A stretch of DNA of 64,000 nt, from assembly GCA_032358165.1 (NCBI GenBank), contig JAALGY010000018.1, positions 248,001 to 312,000 of the forward strand, in the 5' to 3' direction. This stretch comes from Diplosphaera chodatii (taxonomy: Eukaryota > Chlorophyta > Trebouxiophyceae > Prasiolales > Stichococcaceae). The translations under genes and the position numbers were made by a program. The notes under the pieces were generated by a model, which did no database searches, was not told where the DNA came from, and saw nothing but the letters and a program-made list of their open reading frames with translations. Positions 37,070 to 48,700 of the stretch are shown piece after piece (the stretch's first letter is position 1; each line of letters opens with the position of its first letter).

Positions 37070-37794
37070 TGGGCCCTCGTCAGCACCATGATCTAGACGT
37101 CACTTGACTGCAGAGCACACTCCTGTGTGGGGGTTATGGTCTATCCTGGACTAAAGGATACGTGAAGCGTAACGCATACAGCAAGACCAGCGCTGATTAG
37201 ACATAACACCCCACCATGTTGTCTTATGCTGGTCAGCAGGATCGAGCAGGACTTGGACGCAAACACTGAGCCAATACAACGTCCGTTGGCGTTGTCATAA
37301 TCTTCATTATCTATGCTTGCACTGCTGCAAATTGCAAATGTGCTGCAGCACGCCAAGCCCTGCTCCACAGGCCGTGTGCGGAAACAAAAGAAAAGACAAG
37401 ACTTTTACCAAAAGGTCTCGATTGAGGCCCATTCAGAACGGAAGCTGCACTCAGTGCAGCCTCGATTGCCTCGATCAGTGACTAGGGTTTAGGGCCATGT
37501 CCCGAAGGGCGCAGGCAAAGGTGCCAGATTCACATGCGGATGCCCTTGCCGCTTTACATAGCCCTGCAGCACCACGACATACAGGATCATCATTGGCTGA
37601 GCGACGGTGCATGCGGCAGAGCTGTTGCTAGTGCCTCAGTTAACAGGCATCCTGCACAGGGCAGCAGCTTGCGCATGCCGGAGTAGATTAAACACTGAGC
37701 CCGAGCCAGCCTGCTGATGCGCATTGGGAGCCGGTGCCGCGACCGGCATGCCTCGCCACGGCCGGCCTGAGGCTGCTGCCTTGACTGCACAGCA
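37070..37794. promoter_or_regulatory. Shared upstream region of VPS35 and transportin
   Basis: A 725-bp divergent spacer, locally AT-richer between 37140 and 37400. CTAGGGTTTAGGGCC near 37482 is a telobox-like word; in plants the telobox AAACCCTAA is found in promoters of translation and ribosomal genes. No exon seen. Confidence 0.45.
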
Positions 37795-40700
37795 ATGGCA
37801 GCACTGGCAGCAAGCTGGCTGCCGCAGGAGGAGGCGACAGCCAAAATCTGCGCCCTGTTCACAGAGTATCAGCACCCTGGGTCCAACCAGGCACAGGTGG
37901 GCACTCGGCGCGACGCTCGCAGGGGACTCCAATGTTGCACATCAACCTCGGCTGCTGTGCTGCTGACTGGACTGTATCGTTTCGATGCTGTCAACACAGC
38001 TGGTGTACCGCTCTTTCACGGCTTCACAAACACCATACGAGCTACATACATCCCAGGTGCTGGCTCAGCTGGAGCGCTGCAGAGCGTACCCAGACTTCAA
38101 CAACTACCTGGCGCTGATTCTGGCCCAAGGCAGCAATTTGCAGCTTGAGGTGGGGCCGGCATCGCTGTGAAGTCATGTGGCGAGTGGAACATGCGTGTAT
38201 CATTGCAACGAAGTGCACGACTGCCAATCTCAGAAGCGTGGTCGCTATACATGCAGATTCGGCAGAGCGCTGGCTTGCTGCTCAAGAACAATCTCAAGCA
38301 GCAGTATGCGGGCACCCCGCCCAACTACCAGGAGTACATAAAGGTGGGTGGGCAGCATCACTATTGCAGTTTCATATTGAGATATGCGCTGACATCTTGC
38401 TGAATACTCATGCCTGCAATCGCAGGCATCGCTGCTGCTGGCCATCGACCATGAGGCGAGGCCCCTCCGGCATGTTGTGGGCACCAACGTGGCCACCATC
38501 GTGGCGGTCGACGGCCTTGGCGGCTGGCCGCAGCTGCTGCCCACGCTCGTGCGCTGCCTGGAGTCCGACAGCGTGGGGGCGGCCGAAGGCGCTTTGGACG
38601 CCCTGTCCAAGGTCCCAGCCATGCTGCAGCTCCTGTGCTGAACCAACGCACGAGCCTGGCTGACTTCATGCAGCCTGCAAGCCGGCTACAAGGGGGCTCG
38701 ATGATCAAAGGGCCTCAGCAGGGATCCTGATGTGCAGAAGTTCTGTATTGACAGGTGCTGGAGGACGCGCCGCCCTCGGCAGACAGCCTGCAGCAGCTGG
38801 TGGGGGGCGCCGTGCCGCACCTGCTGTCGCGCTTCGTGTCGCCGCACGCCGACGTGCGCCGACGCGCGGTCGCCGTCATGAACCAGGTGCAGCTCTAGTT
38901 GAGGCGCTTCCGGCACTTAGCCTGCTGCTGCGCCACTCTGCTCACCAGTGTGCGGAAGAGGCAACAGCTTAATGCACTGGCATGCTGACGCTCCCTCCCT
39001 CTGTGGTGCACGCTGCACCTGATGATGCACTTGGGCTACAGCATGGGACATCAGTCAAGCAAGTCGCCTGTCCAAATGTCACCGAAAATCGGTTGTTGCA
39101 GCTGGCGGCGGGGGCGGGCGGCGGCCTGGGCCCAGCGATGGAGACGTACCGCCTGGGGCTGTTCAGCCTGGCGCGCGACGTCTCCCCCGGCGTGCGCCGC
39201 GCGGTGTGCGGCGGCCTGGTGCAGCTGCTGCACCTGCAGCCCGAGGCGCTGGCGCCGCAGATGCGCGACATCATCGCCTACATGCTTGAGTCGTCGCAGG
39301 TGGGAGTTTGTACCAGGTCTGCCGTCATGTCCATGGAGGCAGCTGCGAGAACAACACCTTGAGGGTCTGGAGTGCTGTCAGCAAGCCCTGCCGCTGCGAG
39401 TCCATCGCAAGGCTGGCATTGCAAGGGTGGAGGCTTGCAGTGCACGCCTGGAGGAGCTATCCCTGCAGCAAAACCACCATGCATGCCCACTTGTCACAGG
39501 ATGAGGACGAGGCGCTGGCGCTGGAGGCGTGCGAGTTCTGGCCGGCCTTTGCGGACAGCCCGCTGGACCCGGCGCTGCTTGCGCCCCACCTCGCGCAGCT
39601 CGTCCCCGTGCTGCTGAAGAACATGGTGACCTGCGGCGCCAGCGCTGGTGGCAGACGGGACATGCTGTAGGTAATGCGCCGCTTGCTGCAGGCTTCTTCA
39701 TTGCAGATGTGTATCTTTGGTACGCATGTTGCGCAGGTGTACGGCGAGTTCGACGAGGAGGTGGTCGACACCGAGGCGGCGGAGGCAGCCGGCCCCGGCG
39801 CTCTGGACCACGATGCTGACGTCCGGCCCTTCCACCACAGGTGCTGAAGCGTGCAGCGGCAGTCACTGCAGCCAACTTCTCACTGTGCTTGTGGCTGCGG
39901 AGTTGCTAGGTGCCGTGAGTCTGCTTAGCCGGATGTCGAGCTGCTACAGAGCTGAGGTGTTGCTGGACGGTTTGTGCAAGGAGGCCACCCAGCCGACGGC
40001 CTTCCTTGAGATGTGCACCGCAGGAACTCGGAGGGGGAGGGCAGCGGGAAGGACTCGGCGTGCTGGAACATCCGCAAGTGCAGCGCCGCGGGGCTGGACG
40101 TCCTGTCCACCGTGTTTGGCGAGGAGCTGCTGCCCTTCGTCACCCCCACCGTCCGCCAGCGCCTGCAGGTGCTGCCAACCGTTCATCACATGCTGCACAG
40201 TGCCTGGCTTCCGTCAGCACCAGCAGCAGGCGGCCAGCAAGCCGTGACCCTGCCTATATCAAGTCATACAGTGCGGCACAGGCATCGGCCCTCAGCAACA
40301 TTTTGGGCGCAGCGAGGGCACTGGCGACAGCTGAACCTGACTCCTGATCCCAAGCAGGACGACGACTGGCGGGCGCGCGAGTCGGCCATCCTGGCCCTGG
40401 GCGCCATCAGCGAGGGCTGCCACCGTGGGCTGGTGCCCTACCTCGCGGAGCTGGTCGGCCTGCTGATGCCCCCGCTCACCGACGCGCGTCCCCTGGTGCG
40501 AGTCCAGGCCCCTGAGCTTGCAGTTGTGATGCTAACCGTGGGGCCTGTCTGCAATACACCATGCTTGTCCCCAGGACACGCCAGCATGAGTGCATGTGGG
40601 CATGTTCACAGGTCCGGAGCATAACGTGCTGGACGCTCAGCCGCTACGCCCACTGGGTGGTCGCCAATGGGCAGGACCCGCACTCCCTCGGCCAGCTGCA

Positions 40701-43700
40701 GTTCGACCTCGTCATCGAGGTGCAACATGTTTCTCGACCCTTCTCACGAAATGCGCCAGCGGCTCTCTTGTATGCCCTGGGTTTTACCGATACAAGCTGG
40801 CAGCCTTTGGCATCGTCCTCCCTGTGTGTTCCAGTGAACTGGACAGTAATGTGTCTGCACCGTGCGCAGCTAGCCTATTTGCAGCATCTGCCGTTGACCG
40901 TCTGTAATATCCTATAGGGTCTCCTGGGGCGGGTGCTGGACCACAACAAGCACGTGCAGGAGGCGGCGTGCAGCGCGCTGGCCACCCTGGAGGAGCAGGC
41001 CGGCCCCGAGCTGCTGCCCCGCCTGCGGGTGCGGACACCTGCTGCGCCCTGCGCTGTTCGGACAGCGATATGCTGCACATTGTGTCACGCTGCCTGCTGC
41101 CTACCGACGACTATAGAAGTAAGCATTGACAGAGTGGCCTATCCCTAAATCATTTGGGACCTGACGCATGCTGCCTTCACTGCAGGCCATCCTGGAGACG
41201 CTGGCACAGGCGACGCTGGCGTATGGCCGCCGGAACGTGCGCATGCTGTATGACGCGCTGTCCACGCTGGCAGAGGCAGTCGGCCGCGGTGAGAGCCTTT
41301 CAGCTGAGCTGCTTGCAGCATAACAGGGGCCTCGTCAGGAAGCCTGGTCCAGTCTGAGTCAGCTTGGGTGCACCATATGACGGCGCATCCAGGTCCTGCC
41401 CCGCCACTGTGCCGCTGCTGCTGCACACTCGACGCGTCAGTCCTGGCGTCCTCACCCTGGTGTTGCGTGCTACAGCTTTGGCGGAGCCGTCGCTGCGGGG
41501 CATCTTCATGCCGCCGCTGCTGGCCAAGTGGGGCACGCTCACAGACACCGACGCTGAGCTGCTGCCGCTCATGGAGTGCCTCATGACCATCGCCACTGCA
41601 GTCGGTGAGCTCACCTGCCTGTGCATCCTCCAGCGCGTCTGCCTGGCCAAGCTCACATTGAGAGCATCGGAAAAGGGTCAGAAGGTTGGGCGCTCAAAAT
41701 GACACCCCCTGTTAGCAGGCATATTGGGTGCTCATTTGAGATTAGGTCTCATGGCAGATGGCATTGCTGACATCATGGATCCCAGGAGTGCTCCCTGATG
41801 CACACGTCATGGTAAAACAAGGGCCGCAGCCCAGTCCTGCAAGTCGTGGTCACCCAGTGTGACATGGCTGCTGATGCATGTGCAGGCCCAGCCTTCGAGG
41901 AGTACTCCGAGGCCTTGTTCCAGCGCTGCATGCGCATCCTCGGCACACGGCTTCTGTCGCGCCAGCTGGCAGCCAAGGTACACCTTGCACATGGGCTGTG
42001 CTCAACCGTGTCCCGCGCAGCATCTGGAGGGGTGCTTAGCAATGGGGCTGAGAATTCAGCCAGAAGTCCTGGGCCACCAATGCCGTCACCACGCTGTCCT
42101 CCCCCCTGTAGGCCAGCTGAGCGGCCTTCCCACTCACAGAAAGGTCTTTTGGCCAACTGGTATTGCTGTAGCCTGACAGGATGCAGCGGACCCCGAGACG
42201 GACTTGGACTAGCATCAGCATTGATCCACATCAGCATCAATTGGCAGTCGACTTGGTGTTCATACTTGCGCTGCCGTACCCTGACAGGAGGCGGCGGACC
42301 CCGAGACGGACCTGGACTACATCGTGTGCAGCCTGGACGCGCTGTCGGGCGTCGCGGAGGCGCTGGGCTTCCGCTTCGAGGCGCTGCTGTCCGCCGCCGC
42401 CCCAGCACCCACGGCCCTGCGGGACATCCTGCTGCAGTGCTGCCAGGTAAAGCGACGGGGTCTTCAGCCGCATGTTTTGTGCCCCTGTATGCCACAGAAT
42501 CCTCAAAGTTGAAGGGCCACGTGCCAGCTGTGGGCGCCTCAGCCCCCAACATTGTGCGCTGCTTGGGGACTGACCAGGGCCTTCTCATGTGCTGTGCAGG
42601 ATGCATCCCCAGACATCAGGCAAAGCGCTTTTGCGCTTGTTGGCGACTTGGCCAAGGTGACGCCTTGTGCCATTCTCAAAGCCCATTGCTACCAGAGAAC
42701 GTCAGCTGATGCGTGCTGGGGTGCCAGCAGCCGTGCCCTTGTACCCTTGAGCCGCAGCAGCACGATCTGCCGTGCGCCTGCCCGTATCCCACTTTTGTGC
42801 AGTCTTGTTGGCGCTCTAGCACGTTCAGCAGTGCTACAGATGAGTATCCTGACCACAAGGGTGTTTCCATTGAGCTTCTGTAAATGCCCGCAGGTGTGCG
42901 CGCCGTACCTGGGCGCCGCGCTGACGGAGCTGGTGGCGCTGTCGATCGCCAACCTGGAGCCGCCCGCCATCGCCCCCGCCACCATGTCTGCCTGCAACAA
43001 CGCCTGCTGGTCCCTGGGTGCGCTGGTGCCACTTGAAACCTCGTTCCCCGGGCAGAGGGTGCTTGGCAAGGCTCAAGCGTCAAGGCCATCTGTGTGATTC
43101 AGTGGCCGCACAAGATGTGACGGCAGTACTGCCTGGTCGCTGCTGCTGTGCTCGTCCGCTTCATCCCATGTGCCGAGCACTGTGCTGTTGCGGCTGTCTG
43201 TGAGCCGTGGTGAAGGCGGTGTGCTCCCCGGCCCACCACAAGTGCGCCACGCCTTTGTGCAACAGGCGAGCTGGCGATCAGGCAGCGCCCCGAGAAGCTG
43301 GCGCACCAACAGCACCACATTGCCGCAACACCCCTAAACCCTGATCGCAAGTCCGCAGGCGAGCTGGCGATCAAGCAGCGCCCCGAGGAGCTGGCGCCCT
43401 TTGCGGCGCCGGTGGCGGAGCGTCTGGTGCCGGTGCTGGGCGCGGCGCCCGGCACCATGCCCCGCAGCCTGGTGGAGAACGCCGCCATCACCCTCGGCCG
43501 CATCGCCTGGGTGTGCCCCGCGCAGGTGCGGCGCACTGTGGCGGGTTCAGCTACGGAGCCCAAACCTACACCTTGTTTGCGCTGCCACCGGCTGCTGTTG
43601 CACAGCTGCGCGCGGTCAGGCCGATGCCAGCTGGGTTGAATGTCACAGCTCTGTGGTGTGCACTGAGGCTCGTGTCAGTTCAGGTGCCGCAGCATCAATG

Positions 43701-44614
43701 CAAAGCAGCTGCACAATGTTTGGATGTGGGCAGCATGGCTCACGTGCCCTTAGCTTGTCCCGGGCTTGCCAGTGACGTTCGAACCCTAGCTCAGAGACCC
43801 CCACCCTGCCCGCTGCAGGTGGCGCCGCACCTGGAGCACTTTTTGGCGCCGTGGTGCGCGGCGCTGCGGCTGCTGAACGATGGCGTGGAGAAGGAGCACG
43901 CGTTCCAGGGTTTATGCAGCACCGTGCGCCACAACCCCCAGGTGTGTGCCGCTTCCGCACCCTTCCAGCAACCTCTGCTGTGGCCCCCACACTCATGGGA
44001 CGCCTGCGCAGCTGTAGTTTGGACTCGCCTGAGTGTCGCTGGCAGCTGTGTGTCCGACAGCATGTTGAGAAGGTACCACTGCCGTTCGTGTTTGTCGGGA
44101 CACGCCTCTGTAGTTGAGCTGGCTGTCGCTGCTCCCATGGTCCGGCCACATGCACCTGTATTGCTGGCCCGCAGGCAGCGGCGGCCAGCTTTAAGAGCAT
44201 TGTGGAGGCGGTGCTGTCGTGGCAGACGCTGCACAACGAGGCGCTGGCCGCCGACATACTGCAGATCCTCAACCTGCACAAGGTGTCAGCATGCCACATC
44301 TCTGCTCTGGCACACCTTGCCGCTTCTCAGCACAACTGCATCTGTGCGCACGTCCTCGCAGCATAGGCACAGCTCCAGCCTAGGCTTCCCATGCACCCAT
44401 GCAGAGGACTGTTTCTTCAAAGTCATCAGTCACGCGTTCTTTCGTGAAATTCCTTCTGAGGCATCAGCCACACTGGCCTCTCTTTGCTTCAGTTGTGCAT
44501 GCTTCTACCTGTTCACAGGCGGATCTCACAGACCGCGGGCAGTGGCAGCCGTACCTGGCGACGCTGTCGCCGGCGGTACGGGACAAGATGCTCGCGATGC
44601 TGCAGCACGCCTGA
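37795..44614 (+). CDS. TNPO1: Transportin (karyopherin beta-2 importin)
   Basis: Transportin carries PY-NLS cargo such as hnRNP-like proteins into the nucleus and releases it on Ran-GTP. The start [20 protein letters not shown] matches the family N terminus. HEAT-repeat blocks follow in order: [198 protein letters not shown] and the end [20 protein letters not shown], stop at 44612-44614. More than twenty exons. The acidic H8 loop that ejects cargo should lie in the exon near 39735-39840 ([19 protein letters not shown]), which is acidic but short. Two introns contain exon echoes. Confidence 0.92.
42173..42319 (+). repeat. Exon echo with duplicated acceptor in transportin (exon ADPETDLDY)
   Basis: 39 bp at 42173-42211 recur at 42281-42319 with three mismatches. 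Each includes CTGACAG|GA, the acceptor, plus the first eleven codons. The upstream copy ends in TAG where the exon has TAC, so its use would truncate the protein. Offset 108 bp. Confidence 0.9.
43263..43397 (+). repeat. Exon echo with duplicated acceptor in transportin (exon [13 protein letters not shown])
   Basis: 42 bp at 43263-43304 recur at 43356-43397 with two mismatches, each with its own CAG acceptor. Offset 93 bp, a multiple of three, and the frame is open. Use of the upstream acceptor would insert 31 residues containing a second [13 protein letters not shown]. Confidence 0.9.
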
Positions 44615-45775
44615 CTGCGGAGCAGGCCAGCGGTCTGGCGCCGCGCATGCAGCAGTCAAGACACAGCAAACATGTCGTTAAAGAGGCTACATATCTGCCT
44701 GGGAGCGGGTTTGCCCCGCCTACCAACACCACACACCCTTAGGGTCTTCTGTGCGCGGCCGCCCAACCCGCGGGCGCTGCCTGCAACCTGGGCGCGCCGC
44801 CGCACCAAACTGATTTCAGGTCTCCGGTTATCTAGCAGCAAGTTCCCCTCGGCCAGCGTGTGTCTCCGGCTCTCAGTGAGCAGCATTTAGGTGTGGGCCA
44901 GCCCAGCACTAGGCGGGCGCCCCGTGGTCTGTCTCTGCGCCCCTTGGCGCCAGGAACACAGGGCAGGGACGCCTGGTTTTGACACGCAGCAGCGGCGCGC
45001 AGTTGAAATGATTGAGTCGTACAGCTACCTATGATGACGCGCGGTGCCGGTTGGGTGGGTCATTAGGATTTCGCGGATGCTGATGCCGCCACACACGACA
45101 GAAGGGGTGTTAGCGGCGCCTTCTGCCCCACCAGAATTGGAATGCAGTGTTTACACCGCCCGTTGCGGGGCTTCGTGCAATATGCTTTAAATGCTCCATG
45201 TGGTCAGCGCAATTGTGGTCACCATGGCTACACTGTGCCATCACCAGCGCCGTCTGCCCAGCTCGCCTCGACGAATGATGCTGGCAGTCTGCCATCATGC
45301 CATACGTTTGTGCTTCAACCGGCAGCATGGCAGTCTGATACAGCCAAAGACCCAGTAGCTCGGTCAGCACACAGCATTTGCCAGGTGACAAAGCCCTATT
45401 CTGCGATGCAGTCAGCGGGGTCAGTAGCACAGAGCAGTGTGTTACAAGTCCGCTGCTGTGATGCTCCATCAATCCATCAACTTTTGTTGCAAGTAGCTCT
45501 TCAGCATCGTCTCACTACTGCCAGGGCGGCCCGGCGTGGTGGCGCTGGAAAGAGGCATTGCTTCATATTGAGCAATCGAGAATTCTGCTGCACAACTTAG
45601 AAGGGCAGTCGAGCTGTAAGTTTCAGCATCAGTGCTGCCACTCATCTCTTACTCCATCTGTCAGCGGACGTTAGTCAGTCAGCATCGGCTGCCACGCCGA
45701 ATGTCGAAAACTGATCTGTGAAGTGGCCTTAATCAGCCAGCAGCGCTGCGAAGGGCGTAAGGCAGGGTGCTCACG
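44615..45775. other. Intergenic between transportin and beta-adaptin
   Basis: About 1.16 kb without a supported gene. A 152-codon plus-strand open frame (45142-45600) has no family resemblance and no splice-linked neighbours. The region should hold the transportin 3' UTR and the adaptin promoter. Confidence 0.45.
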
Positions 45776-48700
45776 ATGTCACACGACGCGAAGTTCTTCT
45801 CCACTACAAAGAAGGGTACAGCTGTGCTTTCCATGCTCCCGGTGCTGAGCAAACACACACATCATCAGCACACATGCGCACACCGCTGCTGAGCTCGGTC
45901 GTCTTGACGCACCAGCACTTGGCCTTCCCGCAGGCGAGATCCATGAGCTCAAGGAGGAGCTGCGCACCATGGACCGCGGCAAGCGCAAGGCGGCCGTCAA
46001 GAAGGTCATCGCGGCGATGACGGTGGGCAAGGACGTGTCGATGCTGTTCCCGGACGTCGTCAACTGCATGCAGACGGAGGACCTGGAGCTCAAGAAGCTG
46101 GTGTACCTGTACCTCATCAACTACGCCAAGACGCAGCCGGACCTGGCCATCATGGCGGTCAACACCTTTGTGCGGTGTGGCCCCGCCCGCCGGCCCGCTG
46201 CTGGTCCCTGCGGGCTGTGTGCTGCAGCAAGAGTCCGGCCGTGAGTGTGTGGTGCTGCGACGCAGGGACTCTGCCGAGCCCAACCCGCTGATCAGGGCGC
46301 TGGCTGTGCGGACCATGGGCTGCATCAGGTGACCGGGATTTACCTTGATGGCGAGTGTAGACGTGCACCAAGATGCGTTCAGAACGTTTCATTTGCCTTG
46401 TTCCAGCGCAAGGCGGGCAGCGCTGCTGATCACCGGCAATGTCCGTGCAGCCTGTGACGTTGTGCGCCATCATCCCTGCAGGGTGGACAAGATCACAGAG
46501 TACCTGTGCGACCCCCTGCAGCGGTGTCTCAAGGTACAGCGGCAGAGATGGCTGCGCTGCTCCCGTGCTCAAGCATGATGCTGCATCATGCGAGGGGAGG
46601 GTTTTGCAGATCATGTGCAGTCTTGTCAGACGTTGGAACATTCCACACCCGCAGGATGACGACCCGTATGTCAGAAAGACGGCGGCCATCTGCGTCGCCA
46701 AACTGTTCGACATCAATGCGGAGCTGGTGCAGGACCGCGGATTCCTCGACACCCTCGTGGTATGGCGCAATTCATTGTTACCTGCTCCACTTCCTGCTTC
46801 TGCCCTTCGGCGGCTGTGTCGATGTGAATGCAAGCATGCCTGCAGCCAAGCATGGATGACCAACCACAGCTGTGCTGCTCATGTCACCCTGCTGTCACAT
46901 GCTCCAACATGTTCCAACACTTAACATTGCTCCAACATTCCAGCCAGGGGAAGCTTATGTGCTCATGTTTATGTGCAGGACCTGCTGGGGGACTCGAACC
47001 CGATGGTGGTCGCCAACGCGCTGTGCGCGCTGACAGAGATTAGGGAGAACGCGTCGTACGAGGTGGTGCGCTTCACGCCGGCGCTGCTGTTCAAGCTGCT
47101 GCGGGCGCTGAACGAGTGCACAGAGTGGGGCCAGGTGCGCCAACTTTTGGCGCAGTACCGGTGAATCGTGGCAGCTGCTGCTGTTGCTCTGCTCGCCTGC
47201 GCTGAGCATAGCCAGTGTCGAAGTATCGTCCCACAAGACCATCCTTAACCTGTCATGCCCTGTTCGTTGGCATGCACACCCCTGACTGCTATATAACACC
47301 GCCGTCAGCATCAGGCTCTTGCCGGCATACTTGCAGGTGTTCATCCTGGATGCGCTGGCGGGCTTCCAGGCGGAGAGCCCCAAAGACGCAGAGGCGATCA
47401 TCGAGCGCGTCACGCCTCGCCTGCAGCACGCCAACTCTGCCGTCGTGCTGTCGGCTGTCAAGGTCCGTTTCAGGCGGCTGTGTTGCCAGCATCATGACTA
47501 GCAATGTCTTGACTCTTGTCATCCATCTGCAGCATATGCTGCATGCTAGCACCGCTGTGAAGATGGTGGAGCCCTCCTGCAGTGTCCTTGCCAGTCGTGG
47601 CAGTGGTGACGTGTACTGTGCGCGAAAGAAGGCGAAGTGTCGTTCTACTGCTACAGGTCATCTTCCGGCAGCTGGAGGTGATTGGTGCTGAGACGCCGGA
47701 CAGGGTGCTGCTGCGCAAAATCACGCCCAGCCTCGTCACGCTGCTGGCTGCAGAGCCCGAGATCCAGTGCGCGCTGGTGCTGCTGATGTCTGACACAGGA
47801 GCTCTGCCTGTCTGGGGTGTCCACCACATGAAAACATCTGGCAGCAGCAGCGGCTTGCGGGCTCTGACTGCAATTGCTGCCAGCTGCAAAACAGCTGCCT
47901 GACGGCTGCGCTGCTGTGACGCCAGGTATGTGGCGCTCCGCAACATCAACATCATCGTGCAGAAGTACCCAGACCTGCTGGCCAACGAGGTCAAGGTGCA
48001 GAGTCGCGTCATGCTTTAGATGCATTTCATACTCCTGTGTTTCATGAGACACTAAGTCAAAACGCTTGAGGTGGCTCGTGTTTGCTCTGCGTCTCCTTGT
48101 GGAGCGGCAGCAGCTACAGCACCATCGCCTTTCCCGCAGGTGCTGTTCTGCAGGTACAACGACCCATCGTATGTGAAGCTCGAGAAGCTGGAGATCATGG
48201 TCAAGCTGGCCTCTGCACAGAACATTGACCAGGTACATGTGCCACTCAGCACGCCAGGATTCTTAAGGCCTGCGATGTCAAGCACATGTAACTGACGCTG
48301 TTGTGATAGCTGATACAATCTTCTTCCTCTACCCTTCCAGGTGCTCATGGAGCTCAAAGAGTACGCCTCAGAGGTGGACGTGGAGTTCGTCCGCAAGGTG
48401 GGCCTAGACCCTGCACGCTGAGGCGAAGCCAGCCCAGCAGCACCTGGCGCCGTGCTGTTTATGCACACTGTCACCGTGAAATTACCGATACATGTGCCAG
48501 GGCAGTGTCTGTCGTGCAGCATTGTACCATGTGGCTTCCCCGCAAGCATGTGGCTGACAAGCCTCTTTCCCTCATTTTCAATTAGGCGGTGCGCGCCATC
48601 GGGCGGTGCGCGGTCAACCTGGACGTGGCAGCGGAGCGCTGCATCAACGTGCTGGTGGACCTGATCAAGGGACGCGTAAGCTATGTGGTGCAGGAGGCGG

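Noticed and set aside
43513..44742. 409-codon plus-strand open frame
   Set aside because: It runs through introns of transportin in a frame that does not carry the conserved exon peptides.
45142..45600. 152-codon plus-strand open frame between transportin and adaptin
   Set aside because: No recognisable domain and no splice-linked exons; probably chance.
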